The position numbers and the translations under genes were made by a program. The notes below the pieces were generated by a model. It was given only the letters and a program-made list of their open reading frames with translations. It made no database searches and was not told where the DNA came from. A stretch of 64,000 bases of DNA, taken from NCBI GenBank assembly GCA_963781705.1, contig CAWAGP010000010.1:310001-374000 (forward strand), given 5' to 3'. This document shows, in pieces, positions 1 to 11,613 of this stretch (position 1 is the first letter of the stretch; each line of letters starts with the position of its first letter). This DNA is from JALYGJ01 sp963781705. GTDB taxonomy: Bacteria; Chloroflexota; Limnocylindria; Limnocylindrales; CSP1-4.

Positions 1-1304
1 CCATCGAACTCGTCGACGCGCACGAGATCCTCGATTCACGCGGCAACCCAACGCTCGAGGCAGTCGTCGTGCTCGAGTCGGGCGCGGTCGGCCGCGCAGC
101 TGTGCCATCGGGCGCATCGACCGGTATCCATGAGGCGGTCGAGCTGCGCGACGGCGAGAAGGATCGCTACGGCGGCAAGGGCGTCCGCAAGGCCGTTGCC
201 AACGTGACCGAGATCATCGCTCCCGCGTTGATCGACCAGGATGCCGGCGACCAGGCCGCCATCGACCAGTTGTTGATCGACCTCGACGGCACGCCCAACA
301 AGAGCAAGCTCGGCGCCAACGCGATCCTCGGTGCTTCGTTGGCGTGCGCCCATGCCATGGCGGCCGAGTACGGCATGCCCCTCTATCGCTACATCGGCGG
401 AGTGCAGGCGACCACGCTGCCCGTTCCGCAGTTCAACATCCTCAATGGCGGCAAGCACGCAGCCGACTCGACCGACTTCCAGGAGTTCATGGTCATGCCC
501 GTCGGCGCGCCGACCTTCGGCGAGGCCCTGCGCGCCGGCTCGGAAGTGTTCCACGCCCTCAAGGCCGAGCTGCGCGAACGAGGTTTTGCCACCGGCCAGG
601 GCGACGAAGGCGGTTTCGCGCCGTCGCTCGAGTCGAACCAGGCGGCGATCGAGGTCGTGCTCAAGGCGATCGAGCGGGCCGGCTACAAGCCCGGCGAGGA
701 CGTCGCCATCGCCCTCGATCCGGCGGTCAGCGAGCTGGTCGATCTCGACGCACCGGCCGACGCCAACGGCGAGCTGACTTATCGGCTGCAGAAAGAGGGA
801 CGCAGCCTGCGCACCGGCGAGCTGATCGATTTCTGGGCCGACTGGATCAAGCGCTACCCGATCGTGTCGCTCGAGGATGGCCTGGCGGAGGATGACTGGG
901 CCGGCTGGCACGAACTCAACAAGCGCCTTGGCGCAAAGGTTCAGCTTGTCGGCGATGATCTGCTGGTGACGAACCCCGAGCGCGTCCAAAGGGCGATCGA
1001 TGAGGACTCCGTCAACGCGGTGCTGATCAAGCTCAACCAGATCGGCACGCTGACTGAGACGCTCAGGACGGTCGAGCTCACCCTGCACCATGGCTGGGGC
1101 GCGGTGATCAGCCATCGCAGCGGCGAAACCGAGGACACGACGATCGCCGACCTGGCCGTTGCCACCGGCGTCGGCCAGATGAAGTCTGGCGCCCCGTCGC
1201 GCTCCGAGCGCGTCGCCAAGTACAACCGGCTGCTGCGCATCGAGAACGAGTTGGGTATGTCGGCGCGCTTCCCCGGCACGGCCGCGCTGGCCAGGTCGCG
1301 GTGA
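1..1304 (+). CDS. eno: Enolase (5' end cut off by window edge)
   Basis: Converts 2-phosphoglycerate to phosphoenolpyruvate in cytosolic glycolysis. The frame is open from base 3, so the start codon lies outside the window; about 433 residues are visible. Seen: the N-terminal EILDSRGNPT motif and PSGASTG loop, GDEGGFAP with the catalytic Glu, the Mg-binding Asp in ALDPAVSE, Glu in SLEDG and Asp in GDDLLVTN, the catalytic Lys in LIKLNQIG, and SHRSGETED near the end. All catalytic and metal residues are present. The TGA stop overlaps the GTG start of the next gene, so the two are probably co-transcribed. Confidence 0.97.
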   Translation, partial: IELVDAHEILDSRGNPTLEAVVVLESGAVGRAAVPSGASTGIHEAVELRDGEKDRYGGKGVRKAVANVTEIIAPALIDQDAGDQAAIDQLLIDLDGTPNKSKLGANAILGASLACAHAMAAEYGMPLYRYIGGVQATTLPVPQFNILNGGKHAADSTDFQEFMVMPVGAPTFGEALRAGSEVFHALKAELRERGFATGQGDEGGFAPSLESNQAAIEVVLKAIERAGYKPGEDVAIALDPAVSELVDLDAPADANGELTYRLQKEGRSLRTGELIDFWADWIKRYPIVSLEDGLAEDDWAGWHELNKRLGAKVQLVGDDLLVTNPERVQRAIDEDSVNAVLIKLNQIGTLTETLRTVELTLHHGWGAVISHRSGETEDTTIADLAVATGVGQMKSGAPSRSERVAKYNRLLRIENELGMSARFPGTAALARSR

Positions 1305-1870
1305 GGGATCGCTTCATCGATTCGGGGGCGGTCTTTGCCGGCTGGGTGGGGCTCGGCATGGGCCTCGTCGTCGCCATCGCGTTCGAGCTGATCATCCCCG
1401 TCCAGACGGTCGTCTTCCTGCTCGCGCCGGTGGTCGGTGCGCTCATCGGCGTGTACGCCAACGTGCGCGCCGAGCGCCACCGGCCGGTCGTGCGCGTGCT
1501 GGCCAACGCCGCCTGGGCCGGCCTTGTCAGCGGCGTCGGCCTGGCGCTGCTCTACGTGGCCGTCCGGCTGGTGTTCGTCTACGCCGACACCGGCGCGCTG
1601 CCGGACGGCACTTCGCTCAACTGCGCGACCGGCCCGGCATGCATCTATGAGCGCTACGTCAACGCGGGTGAAGTCGGCGACCTGACCGCGGCCGGCATCA
1701 CGGACGCCGCCTCGCTCGAAGCCGCCGTGTGGCGGGAGCTGGCCGTCACCGGTAGCGGTCTTGTCGTGCTGACCCTGGCGGGCGCCCTGGTTGGCGGCGC
1801 GGTGCGAACCGCGATGGCACCCCGTCCGGCGCCCGGCGCCGTGGCGGCAAAGGGTCTCAGGCCCGGCTAG
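1301..1870 (+). CDS. Small integral membrane protein, function unknown
   Basis: A 189-residue protein starting with a GTG that overlaps the enolase stop, which suggests translational coupling. It has hydrophobic segments at about residues 8-28, 30-50, 65-85 and 150-170, with a polar, probably extracytoplasmic stretch between the third and fourth containing two Cys (CATGPAC). I recognise no family. The architecture (three segments, a loop with a Cys pair, one more segment) resembles small DUF4199-like membrane proteins, but that is only a resemblance. Function cannot be assigned. Confidence 0.7.
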   Translation: MRDRFIDSGAVFAGWVGLGMGLVVAIAFELIIPVQTVVFLLAPVVGALIGVYANVRAERHRPVVRVLANAAWAGLVSGVGLALLYVAVRLVFVYADTGALPDGTSLNCATGPACIYERYVNAGEVGDLTAAGITDAASLEAAVWRELAVTGSGLVVLTLAGALVGGAVRTAMAPRPAPGAVAAKGLRPG

Positions 1871-1874
1871 CCGG

Positions 1875-2669
1875 TCACCCGGCGGGTGCGGTCAGTGCCG
1901 CCGCTCCGCTACTTCTTGGTCGCGCTCGCCTTCGTGACGCGTGGCTTGGCGGCGCTCGTCTTGGCCGGCAGTCGTCTTGGCCGCCGGTCGCCTTGGCGGT
2001 GCTTGCCTTGCCGGCCGTCTTCGCCTTGGCGGCCGTCGCCTTGGCCGGCGCCTTCGCCTTGGCGGCCGTCGCCTTGGCCGGCGCCTTCGCCTTGGCCGCG
2101 CCGTCGCCTTGGCCGGCGCCTTCGCCTTGCGCCGTCGCCTTGGCCGTCGTCGTCGGCGCAGCCACTGCTGCCGTCGTCGCCGGCGCCTCCTCGGTCGTGC
2201 TGCGCGTGCTCCGCGCGAGCGCGGCGCGCGCCTTGCCGGCGGCGGTCTGTTCGCCCTTGGCCTTGGTGGCTCGCGACGCGGCGATGCGCTGGCGGGCCTG
2301 CTTGGCGGCGGCCGCCTTGCCGGTCGTGCGCGCCTGGTGCGCGGGAGCGGCGACCGCCTGACCACCCAGGACGGCGTTGACCTTAAGCATCAGCCGGCTC
2401 TTGCGGCGATCGGCCGCGTTCTGGTGGATGGCGCCGATCTTGGCGGCGCGATCGAGCGCGGATACCGCCCGTCCGACGGCAGCCTGGACGTCCTGCGCGC
2501 TCCCGCCGTTGCTCGCCGCGTCGTTGGCGCTGGCGAGTGCCTTCGTGACCAGCGTCTTCGCCGCGGTGCGACGTGGCTGATTGACGGCGTGGCGACGCTG
2601 CGCCTGTCGAACGCTCTTGATGGCCGACGGAGTGCGGGCTCCGGTCCAGCCGCGGGGCGAGTGAGCCAA
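1875..2669 (-). CDS. rpsT: 30S ribosomal protein S20 with a very long Lys/Ala-rich C-terminal tail
   Basis: Residues about 15-100 match S20, a primary 16S rRNA-binding protein of the 30S subunit: an IKSVRQAQRRHAVNQ start followed by RAVSALDRAAKIGAIHQNAADRRKSRL. The TTG start has GAGG seven bases upstream. S20 is normally about 85-100 residues; here another 160 residues of Ala/Lys/Thr-rich repeats follow, like the basic tails of actinobacterial HU or S16. The repeat units change reading frame. Dropping two single G residues near the 3' end restores a regular tail ending ATKK with a TAG at 1909-1911, so the printed end at 1875 is probably an artefact and the real stop is near 1909. Transcribed divergently from lepA. 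Confidence 0.85.
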   Translation of the reverse strand: MAHSPRGWTGARTPSAIKSVRQAQRRHAVNQPRRTAAKTLVTKALASANDAASNGGSAQDVQAAVGRAVSALDRAAKIGAIHQNAADRRKSRLMLKVNAVLGGQAVAAPAHQARTTGKAAAAKQARQRIAASRATKAKGEQTAAGKARAALARSTRSTTEEAPATTAAVAAPTTTAKATAQGEGAGQGDGAAKAKAPAKATAAKAKAPAKATAAKAKTAGKASTAKATGGQDDCRPRRAPPSHASRRRARPRSSGAAALTAPAG

Positions 2670-2795
2670 GTGGAAACCTCGTTCGGATGAATGATGTCGG
2701 GATGACGCGCCGCTGGCGCGACGTCCGATGGTAGCACCGACCGGTTCATCAGACCGGCAGGCGGCCGGCGTCAGGGGTCAGGCCGGGGGCGTGGC

Positions 2796-2801
2796 TATAC
2801 T
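2796..2801 (+). promoter_or_regulatory. Probable -10 element (TATACT) for lepA
   Basis: TATACT lies nine bases before the lepA GTG. No clear -35 is visible at 17-18 bp. Transcription starting 6-8 bases downstream would give a nearly leaderless lepA message. The same TANNNT-C/G arrangement precedes many genes in this window. Confidence 0.5.
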
Positions 2802-2810
2802 CGCCTCCCG

Positions 2811-4623
<1,813 letters not shown>

Positions 4624-4627
4624 ACCA

Positions 4628-5404
4628 ATGACCGGCATGCTCGAGACACTGATCCTGCTGGGCGCCGTGGCTCTGCTTGTCCTGCTGCGCCTCGATGCGC
4701 GGCGCTTCGGCGCGGCCGAGTTCGAAGACGAGGAGGCGCCGGGCGGCTGGACGGTCTGGTTCGGGCGTCTGTCGTGGTACGCGTGCGGCATCGCGCTGGT
4801 GGCGCTGGTGTACTTCCTGTATCCGCTGCCGCTCAGCGTGCTGCATCTGCAGGTGGGCGAGCCGCGCACCACGGCGCTGCTCGCCGGCATTGCCTACGGC
4901 GCGATCGGTGCGCTGGTCGCCTTTGGCTACGGCTGGCTGCACTTCGGCGAGCTGCGCCTGCCGGCCGATCGGCGCTATCCGGCCGGCGTGCTGAACAGCC
5001 TCCTGACGGCATTCGTCGATGAGGCCGCCTTCCGTGGCATCGTGCTCGGTCTGCTGCTCGTCTCGAACTGGCCGATCGAGCTGGCCATCGCATTCCAGGC
5101 CGTCCTCTACGCGCTGGCCACCCGGCTCGCCGCCTCCGGCCGCCCGCGCGGGCCGTGGCTGATGGCGCTCGGAGTCGGCCTGCTGGGCGGCTGGCTGACG
5201 GTTCAGACGGGCGGTATTGGCGCCGCCCTGTTGGGCAACGCCGTTACGCGGCTGGCCATGTTCGCTGCGGCCGGACACCCGGGCGCGATGCGCGCCGGCG
5301 CGGGCCACGAGGACGTCGTTGCGGCCGAGCCCGACGAGCCGCCGCCGACCGGTTGGGAGGTCGTGCCCGACCACGAGCCGGGGCTGCCCCAGACACAGCG
5401 CTGA
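4628..5404 (+). CDS. CPBP-type intramembrane protease-like membrane protein
   Basis: A 258-residue polytopic membrane protein with about six hydrophobic segments and a charged Pro-rich C-terminal tail. The segment DEAAFRG resembles the first CPBP/CAAX-protease motif (EExxxR). The second motif, normally Phe-x3-His, reads FQAVLYALAT without His, and the third region has GNAVT where the family usually has His. The protein is therefore a degenerate or divergent member that may not be proteolytic. It starts 4 bp after lepA, and its TGA overlaps the ATG of hemW. Confidence 0.65.
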   Translation: MTGMLETLILLGAVALLVLLRLDARRFGAAEFEDEEAPGGWTVWFGRLSWYACGIALVALVYFLYPLPLSVLHLQVGEPRTTALLAGIAYGAIGALVAFGYGWLHFGELRLPADRRYPAGVLNSLLTAFVDEAAFRGIVLGLLLVSNWPIELAIAFQAVLYALATRLAASGRPRGPWLMALGVGLLGGWLTVQTGGIGAALLGNAVTRLAMFAAAGHPGAMRAGAGHEDVVAAEPDEPPPTGWEVVPDHEPGLPQTQR

Positions 5405-6594
5405 TGTCCGCGCCGGTGGCCCTGTACGTGCACCTGCCCTTGTGCGTCAGCCTCTGTCCGTACTGCGATTTCGTCGTCTATGCCGGGCGCGCGGCACGCG
5501 GTCCGGCCAACCGGCTGGCCGAGCTGGTCGATGCCCTGGCAGCGGAGATCCGCATGCGCGGCGCCGCCGCGCCACGCCGTGAGCCGTTGCGCAGCGTCTA
5601 CCTGGGCGGCGGCACTCCATCGCTCTTGACGGCCGAGCAGGTGGCCCGTCTGATGGGTGCGGCCGCCGACGCCTTCGGCATCACTCCCGAGGCCGAGGTG
5701 ACCATCGAGGTCAATCCCGGCGCCGACGACAGCGGCGACCTGGCCGGCTTTCGGGCAGCCGGCGTGAACCGCGTGAGCGTCGGCGCGCAGAGCCTCGCCG
5801 CCGACGAGTTGCGCCGCTTGGGCCGGCGGCATTCACCCGACGACGTCGCTGCGACCGTCGCCGCGGCGCGCGCGGCGGGCTTCAGCAGTCTCAGCCTTGA
5901 TCTGCTGTACGACGTTCCCGGCCAGACCCTTGAGTCGTGGCGTCGCACTCTCCAGTCCGCCCTCGCGCTTGGCCCGGACCACGTTTCGGCGTACGCGCTG
6001 ACGCTCGACGATCCGGGCGCCGAGGGCCTCAGCGGACCCGGCGGCGACCATCTGCCGCTGCAACCCGGTGCGCGCCGCTGGCGCTCGCGCGCCCTCTTCG
6101 AGCAGGACCAGGAGCGTGCCGCGGCGATGTACGAGCTGGCCGACGATCTCCTGGCCGGCGCCGGCCTGCGTTGGTACGAGATATCGAACTGGGCCAGGCC
6201 GGGCCATGCCAGCCGGCACAACCAGGCCTACTGGCGGGGGCAGGCGTGGGAGGCGGTCGGCCCCGGCGCCCATGCCTTCGACGGTCGGCGAACGCGCCGC
6301 TGGAATGCAGCGCGGTTGGATGCCTACCTCGCCGCGCTGGCCGCCGGGCGTCTGCCGCCGGGCGGCAGCGAACGGACCGACCAGGCCACCGCCGCCGCCG
6401 AAGCGGCGATTCTGCGGCTGCGCACGGCGGACGGGCTGCCGGCGAACGCCGTCCGGCGCGGCGGACTGGCCGACGCTCTCGACTGGGCACGGGCAAACGG
6501 GATGACTGAAGCCGGCCCGCGCGAGGCCGTGCGTCTCTCCCGCCGCGGTCGGCTGATCGCCGACGAGCTGTTCGTCCGGATTCTGCCGGCTTAA
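5404..6594 (+). CDS. hemW: HemW-type radical SAM heme chaperone
   Basis: A 396-residue radical SAM protein. The start ATG overlaps the preceding stop (TGATG), and the N-terminus is MSAPVALYVHLPLC. The 4Fe-4S motif is C-x3-C-x2-C (CVSLCPYC), followed by Asp-Phe rather than the fourth Cys found in true HemN. That identifies the HemW branch, which binds and transfers heme rather than oxidising coproporphyrinogen. The SAM-binding GGGTPSLL motif, EVNPG, SVGAQS and DLLYDVPGQT follow in the expected order, with a C-terminal HemN-like domain. HemW commonly sits between lepA and hrcA in many bacteria, as it does here. Confidence 0.93.
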   Translation: MSAPVALYVHLPLCVSLCPYCDFVVYAGRAARGPANRLAELVDALAAEIRMRGAAAPRREPLRSVYLGGGTPSLLTAEQVARLMGAAADAFGITPEAEVTIEVNPGADDSGDLAGFRAAGVNRVSVGAQSLAADELRRLGRRHSPDDVAATVAAARAAGFSSLSLDLLYDVPGQTLESWRRTLQSALALGPDHVSAYALTLDDPGAEGLSGPGGDHLPLQPGARRWRSRALFEQDQERAAAMYELADDLLAGAGLRWYEISNWARPGHASRHNQAYWRGQAWEAVGPGAHAFDGRRTRRWNAARLDAYLAALAAGRLPPGGSERTDQATAAAEAAILRLRTADGLPANAVRRGGLADALDWARANGMTEAGPREAVRLSRRGRLIADELFVRILPA

Positions 6595-6843
6595 CTGCCC
6601 GACGGCTGGCCGGCGATGGTCAGCGACTCGACGCTGTGGCAATCGCCGGCGACGCCGTGGCGACGCCGGGGGTCGACGACGCGGCCGGCGGGGTTGGCGA
6701 GACGCCCGGAGTCAAGGACGGTGCAGTCGCGCAGGCGGCGACGAAAAGCGCCCGGGATGTGATTCGGATCAACCCGGTGGCCCCTCGTGCTTCATTGACG
6801 AAGGATTGTGGCGCGTCCCGATCCGCGGCGGGCCGTTCATCCG

Positions 6844-6872
6844 TTGACCTGCCGCAGCGCGACTGCTACCAT
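6844..6872 (+). promoter_or_regulatory. Promoter of hrcA-grpE-dnaK
   Basis: TTGACC (6844-6849) and TACCAT (6867-6872) are separated by 17 bp and match the primary-sigma -35/-10 pattern in 5/6 and 4/6 positions. The predicted start of transcription, about 6879, places the CIRCE operator directly over the initial transcribed region. In the preceding stretch 6595-6840 I see no convincing gene; an 83-codon open frame at 6636-6887 lacks a ribosome-binding site and runs into this promoter. Confidence 0.75.
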
Positions 6873-6883
6873 CGCCCCGAGCG

Positions 6884-6910
6884 TTAGCACTCCGGCTGTG
6901 AGAGTGCTAA
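6884..6910 (+). promoter_or_regulatory. CIRCE operator (HrcA binding site)
   Basis: A perfect consensus inverted repeat: TTAGCACTC, nine spacer bases, GAGTGCTAA. HrcA bound here represses the operon until heat shock titrates GroEL. It lies 25 bp before hrcA and just after the predicted promoter, so control is autogenous. Confidence 0.97.
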
Positions 6911-6935
6911 CCACCAGACAGCAAGTAGTGAGGGT

Positions 6936-8000
6936 ATGGCGCGTCGCAAGGACCGGCCTGCCGGCCCGCTGGACCCCCGCTCGGAGGCGATCCTGCGGGC
7001 GGTCATCGAGGAATACGTGACATCGGCCGAACCGGTCGGCAGCCAGGTGCTGGTCGACCGCTATCGGCTGAACGTCAGTTCGGCCACCGTGCGCAACGTG
7101 ATGGCCGAACTCGAGCAGGCCGGCTACTTGAGCCACCCGCACACCAGTGCCGGCCGCGTCCCGACCGATGCCGGCTATCGCCTGTACATCGCGACTATCG
7201 CACCGCAGATGAGCCTGCCGCCGGTCGAGCGCTTGATGATCCGCCACCAGTTCGGACAGGTCGAGTTCGCCAGCGACCAGTGGTTCCGCCTGGCGGCGAC
7301 GACGATTGCCAGCCTTACCCACGCGGCCGGCCTGGCGACGCCGGCCAAGCCACGCTCGTGCCGGATCCGTCACCTCGACCTGGTCGCGACCGGCGCCCGC
7401 ACGGCCAGCCTCGTCGTGGTGCTCGCCGAGGGCACGGTCAAGCAGGAGCTCATGCCGCTCGATGACGGCTATGACCAGCATGACCTTGACGACGTATCGC
7501 GCCTGCTCAACACCGAGTTCGGCGAGCGCTCGGCGCGCCAGGTGGCCAACCGCGTGGAGGCCATGGCGGCCGATCCGGAAGCCCCGCCGCTGGCCGTCCA
7601 GGTGGCCCAGCGTATCGCGCGCATGCTGCAAGAGACCGACGCGTCCACCGTCGAGGACATTTTCTCGGACGGCCTGCTCAACGTCATGAACGAGCCCGAG
7701 TTCACCCAGGGCGAGAAGTTGCGGCGCGTCTTCGGAGCGCTGCAGAACCGCGACTATCTGGGCTCGCTGGTGCGGCGCCTCGCGAGCGCGTCGGACGTGC
7801 AGGTGCTCATCGGCGCCGAGAACGAGCCACAGGAGATGCACGACGTCTCGCTCGTGCTCGCCTCGTACGGACGGCCCGGCCGCGCTATCGGCGTGGTCGG
7901 CCTGCTGGGTCCCACGCGCATGGCCTACCCGCAGGCCATCGGCACGGTGCGCTTCGTGAGCGGGCTGATGAACGAACTCGTCGAGCAGCTGTACCGGTGA
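6936..8000 (+). CDS. hrcA: Heat-inducible transcription repressor HrcA
   Basis: A 354-residue repressor that binds CIRCE and needs GroEL for activity. The N-terminal winged helix carries the family signatures EPVGSQVL, SSATVRNVMAELEQAGYL and HTSAGRVPTDAGYR. The central GAF-like dimerisation domain and the C-terminal GPTRMAYPQAIGTVRFVS motif follow. It is the first gene of the hrcA-grpE-dnaK operon, downstream of its own operator, and its TGA overlaps the GTG of grpE. Confidence 0.97.
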   Translation: MARRKDRPAGPLDPRSEAILRAVIEEYVTSAEPVGSQVLVDRYRLNVSSATVRNVMAELEQAGYLSHPHTSAGRVPTDAGYRLYIATIAPQMSLPPVERLMIRHQFGQVEFASDQWFRLAATTIASLTHAAGLATPAKPRSCRIRHLDLVATGARTASLVVVLAEGTVKQELMPLDDGYDQHDLDDVSRLLNTEFGERSARQVANRVEAMAADPEAPPLAVQVAQRIARMLQETDASTVEDIFSDGLLNVMNEPEFTQGEKLRRVFGALQNRDYLGSLVRRLASASDVQVLIGAENEPQEMHDVSLVLASYGRPGRAIGVVGLLGPTRMAYPQAIGTVRFVSGLMNELVEQLYR

Positions 8001-8581
8001 ACGAACACCGCCGCCGCACGCGCGCCGACGAGCGCATAGCCGAGCTCGACCTGTCGCCCCAGAAGCTGGCGGCTGAGATCGAGGGCCTGCGGGCGGAACT
8101 CGCCGTCGCTCAGCAGGAAGCGGCCGACAGCCGCGCCGGCTGGCAGCGCACGGCAGCCGATTTCGCCAATTTCAGGCGGCGCACCGAGCAGGACCGGGAG
8201 CAGTCGCTCGGCCTGGCCAACGAGGCGCTGCTGGCCAAGCTGCTGACCATCGTCGACGACTTCGACCGCGCTATCGCGGCCAAGCCGGCCGACCTACCGC
8301 AGACGGCGTGGGTCGACGGCATCGCGGCCATCGATCGCAAACTCCGGCTGCTACTCGACTCGGAAGGGCTGACGCCGATCGAGGCCGTTGGCAAGCCGTT
8401 CAATCCACACGAGCACGAAGCAGTCGTGCAAGAGGAAACCAGCAACGTGCCCGAAGGCACGGTTACCGCCGAACTCCAACGCGGCTACCGGATTCGCGAC
8501 CGCGTGCTGCGGCCGGCGATGGTCGCCGTGGCGAAGACACCTGAACACCCGAACCCAAGCAATTCCGGAGGAACCAACTGA
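7997..8581 (+). CDS. grpE: Nucleotide exchange factor GrpE
   Basis: A 194-residue co-chaperone that releases ADP from DnaK. It has an N-terminal coiled coil (about residues 15-55), the family segment ADFANFRRRTEQD, and the beta-wing domain with FNPHEHEAV and GYRIRDRVLRPAMVAVAK. The GTG start overlaps the hrcA stop (GTGA), implying coupled translation. dnaK begins 2 bp after the stop, and the end of grpE contains the GGAGG used by dnaK. Confidence 0.96.
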   Translation: MNEHRRRTRADERIAELDLSPQKLAAEIEGLRAELAVAQQEAADSRAGWQRTAADFANFRRRTEQDREQSLGLANEALLAKLLTIVDDFDRAIAAKPADLPQTAWVDGIAAIDRKLRLLLDSEGLTPIEAVGKPFNPHEHEAVVQEETSNVPEGTVTAELQRGYRIRDRVLRPAMVAVAKTPEHPNPSNSGGTN

Positions 8582-8583
8582 CC

Positions 8584-10524
<1,941 letters not shown>

Positions 10525-10552
10525 CCTCACAGGTTCGACCCGTAGCACAGTC

Positions 10553-10586
10553 CGACGAGGCCGGCGCAGTAGCGCCGGCCTCGTCG
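10553..10586 (+). terminator. Strong hairpin after dnaK
   Basis: A perfect 15-bp GC-rich stem (10553-10567 with 10572-10586) around an AGTA loop, 28 bp after the dnaK stop. No T-run follows, as in other hairpins of this GC-rich genome. Likely the transcription end of the heat-shock operon. Confidence 0.8.
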
Positions 10587-10655
10587 ATTCGGGCCACTCT
10601 CCGGTGGCGCGGCCATCGCCGTGCGGTGCGACGCGCTGTCGGGCGGTAGCGCTGT

Positions 10656-10679
10656 CGTGCAGTAGATGCACAAGTTTTC
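10656..10679 (+). repeat. Left copy of inverted repeat with an internal GTGCA-N5-TGCAC palindrome
   Basis: CGTGCA, five variable bases, then TGCACAAGTTTTC. It matches the reverse complement of 10818-10841 in every position except the five spacers. The inner GTGCA-N5-TGCAC is itself a palindrome suited to a dimeric HTH protein. It lies 212 bp upstream of an XRE-type regulator and is a candidate operator. Confidence 0.6.
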
Positions 10680-10817
10680 ACGCCCACGGCCACCTCAGCC
10701 GCTGATCGACGCTCAAGGCGCGATCGCATGCCGAGCGCGGCTGGCAACTGAGCGTGAGTCGAGCGGCCAGACCGATCGGACCCTGGCCAATGTGGCGACG
10801 GGCGACCGGCGCGCACC

Positions 10818-10841
10818 GAAAACTTGTGCAGCGCTTGCACG
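10818..10841 (-). repeat. Right copy of inverted repeat with an internal GTGCA-N5-TGCAC palindrome
   Basis: GAAAACTTGTGCA, five bases, TGCACG: the mirror of 10656-10679, giving two 24-bp arms facing each other across 138 bp. It ends 49 bp before the XRE-type regulator. The interval between the arms has no convincing gene. Possible roles are a paired operator allowing DNA looping, or the ends of a small mobile remnant. Confidence 0.6.
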
Positions 10842-10890
10842 TTGAGTTGCCGATAAGTCGGCGGCAATTGCCCGCCGCGATGATCGTCGG

Positions 10891-11552
10891 ATGGCAGCTG
10901 GCGACCGCGGCTACGAACGTGCTCGGCGGCGCGGGCGGCGGATTCTGGTCGACCTTGGTGAGGAGATCCGCAACGCCCGGCTGATGTCAGGGACGAGCCA
11001 GGCCGCCCTGGCCGCCGCGGCGCACGTGTCACGCTCGACCGTTTCGCGCCTTGAGTCGTCGCAACTCGGCAACGCATCGATCGTCGAGGCGGTGATCGTC
11101 GCCGACGCGGCCGGCCTCGATCTGTCGATCAAGGCGTACCCCGGCCGACAACCGACGCGCGATGACGGACACGCGCGCCGCCTGGACCGCTTCCTGCACC
11201 TCGTGGCGCCGCCGCTGGCGTACCGAACCGAGGTCCAGTTGCCTTCGCGTGGCGGCAGGCGCGAACAACGAGCATGGGATCGCCGTCATCTTCGGCGGCG
11301 GCGGTCACACCGGCGTGGAGACTCGAGCAACGGCTGCACGACATGCAGGCACAGACTCGGCGCCCGTTCGCGAAGTGGCACGACGGTGGTGCCGATCGGC
11401 TGCTGCTGCTGATCGCCGACACGCGCCACAACCGCGAGGTGCTCGCTACGTTCGCCGAACATCTCGCCGCCCTGCGGCAGCTCGACAAGGCCTCCGTGCT
11501 CGGCGACCTGGCTGCCGACAGACGGCCGCCAAATGGCTGGCTCCTCTTCTAG
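10891..11552 (+). pseudogene. XRE-family transcriptional regulator with two +1 frameshifts
   Basis: The N-terminus has a Cro/CI-type helix-turn-helix (EEIRNARLMSGTSQAALA then VSRSTVSRLES). The rest follows a known family of regulators with a C-terminal domain containing AYRTEVQLP, WDAVI and LLLLIADTRHNREVL. These segments lie in three successive frames: a shift at about 11280 (extra C after the AWD codons) and another at about 11326 (extra A). Removing both bases gives a continuous protein of about 220 residues ending at 11552. Either a decayed gene or two assembly errors. The partner gene often found beside such regulators is not visible. Confidence 0.6.
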
Positions 11553-11578
11553 AAGCAACTGCGGATGCCGACGGTCTA

Positions 11579-11607
11579 TTGACATTCGATCGATAGGTAT
11601 CGATACT
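11579..11607 (+). promoter_or_regulatory. Promoter with an internal palindromic operator, DUF2975/HTH pair
   Basis: A perfect TTGACA (11579-11584), a 17-bp spacer and GATACT (11602-11607). The spacer contains the palindrome ATCGATA-gg-TATCGAT (11589-11604), well placed for repression by the small HTH protein encoded in the operon. The predicted transcription start falls on or next to the ATG at 11614, so the message would be leaderless. Confidence 0.65.
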
Positions 11608-11613
11608 CGATAG

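Noticed and set aside
36..1115. Long open frame antisense to enolase (359 codons), and similar long antisense frames at 7.8-6.8, 9.5-8.5, 36.2-34.0 and 47.5-45.9 kb
   Set aside because: They mirror strongly conserved genes, consist of Arg/Ala/Gly/Val-rich antisense translations and have no ribosome-binding sites or recognisable motifs. High GC content makes such shadow frames common.
5404..6594. HemN (oxygen-independent coproporphyrinogen oxidase)
   Set aside because: The radical SAM motif is followed by Asp-Phe instead of the fourth Cys; the sequence and the lepA-hrcA context fit HemW.
6636..6887. 83-codon open frame before hrcA
   Set aside because: No Shine-Dalgarno, low-complexity sequence, and it runs through the hrcA promoter into the CIRCE operator.
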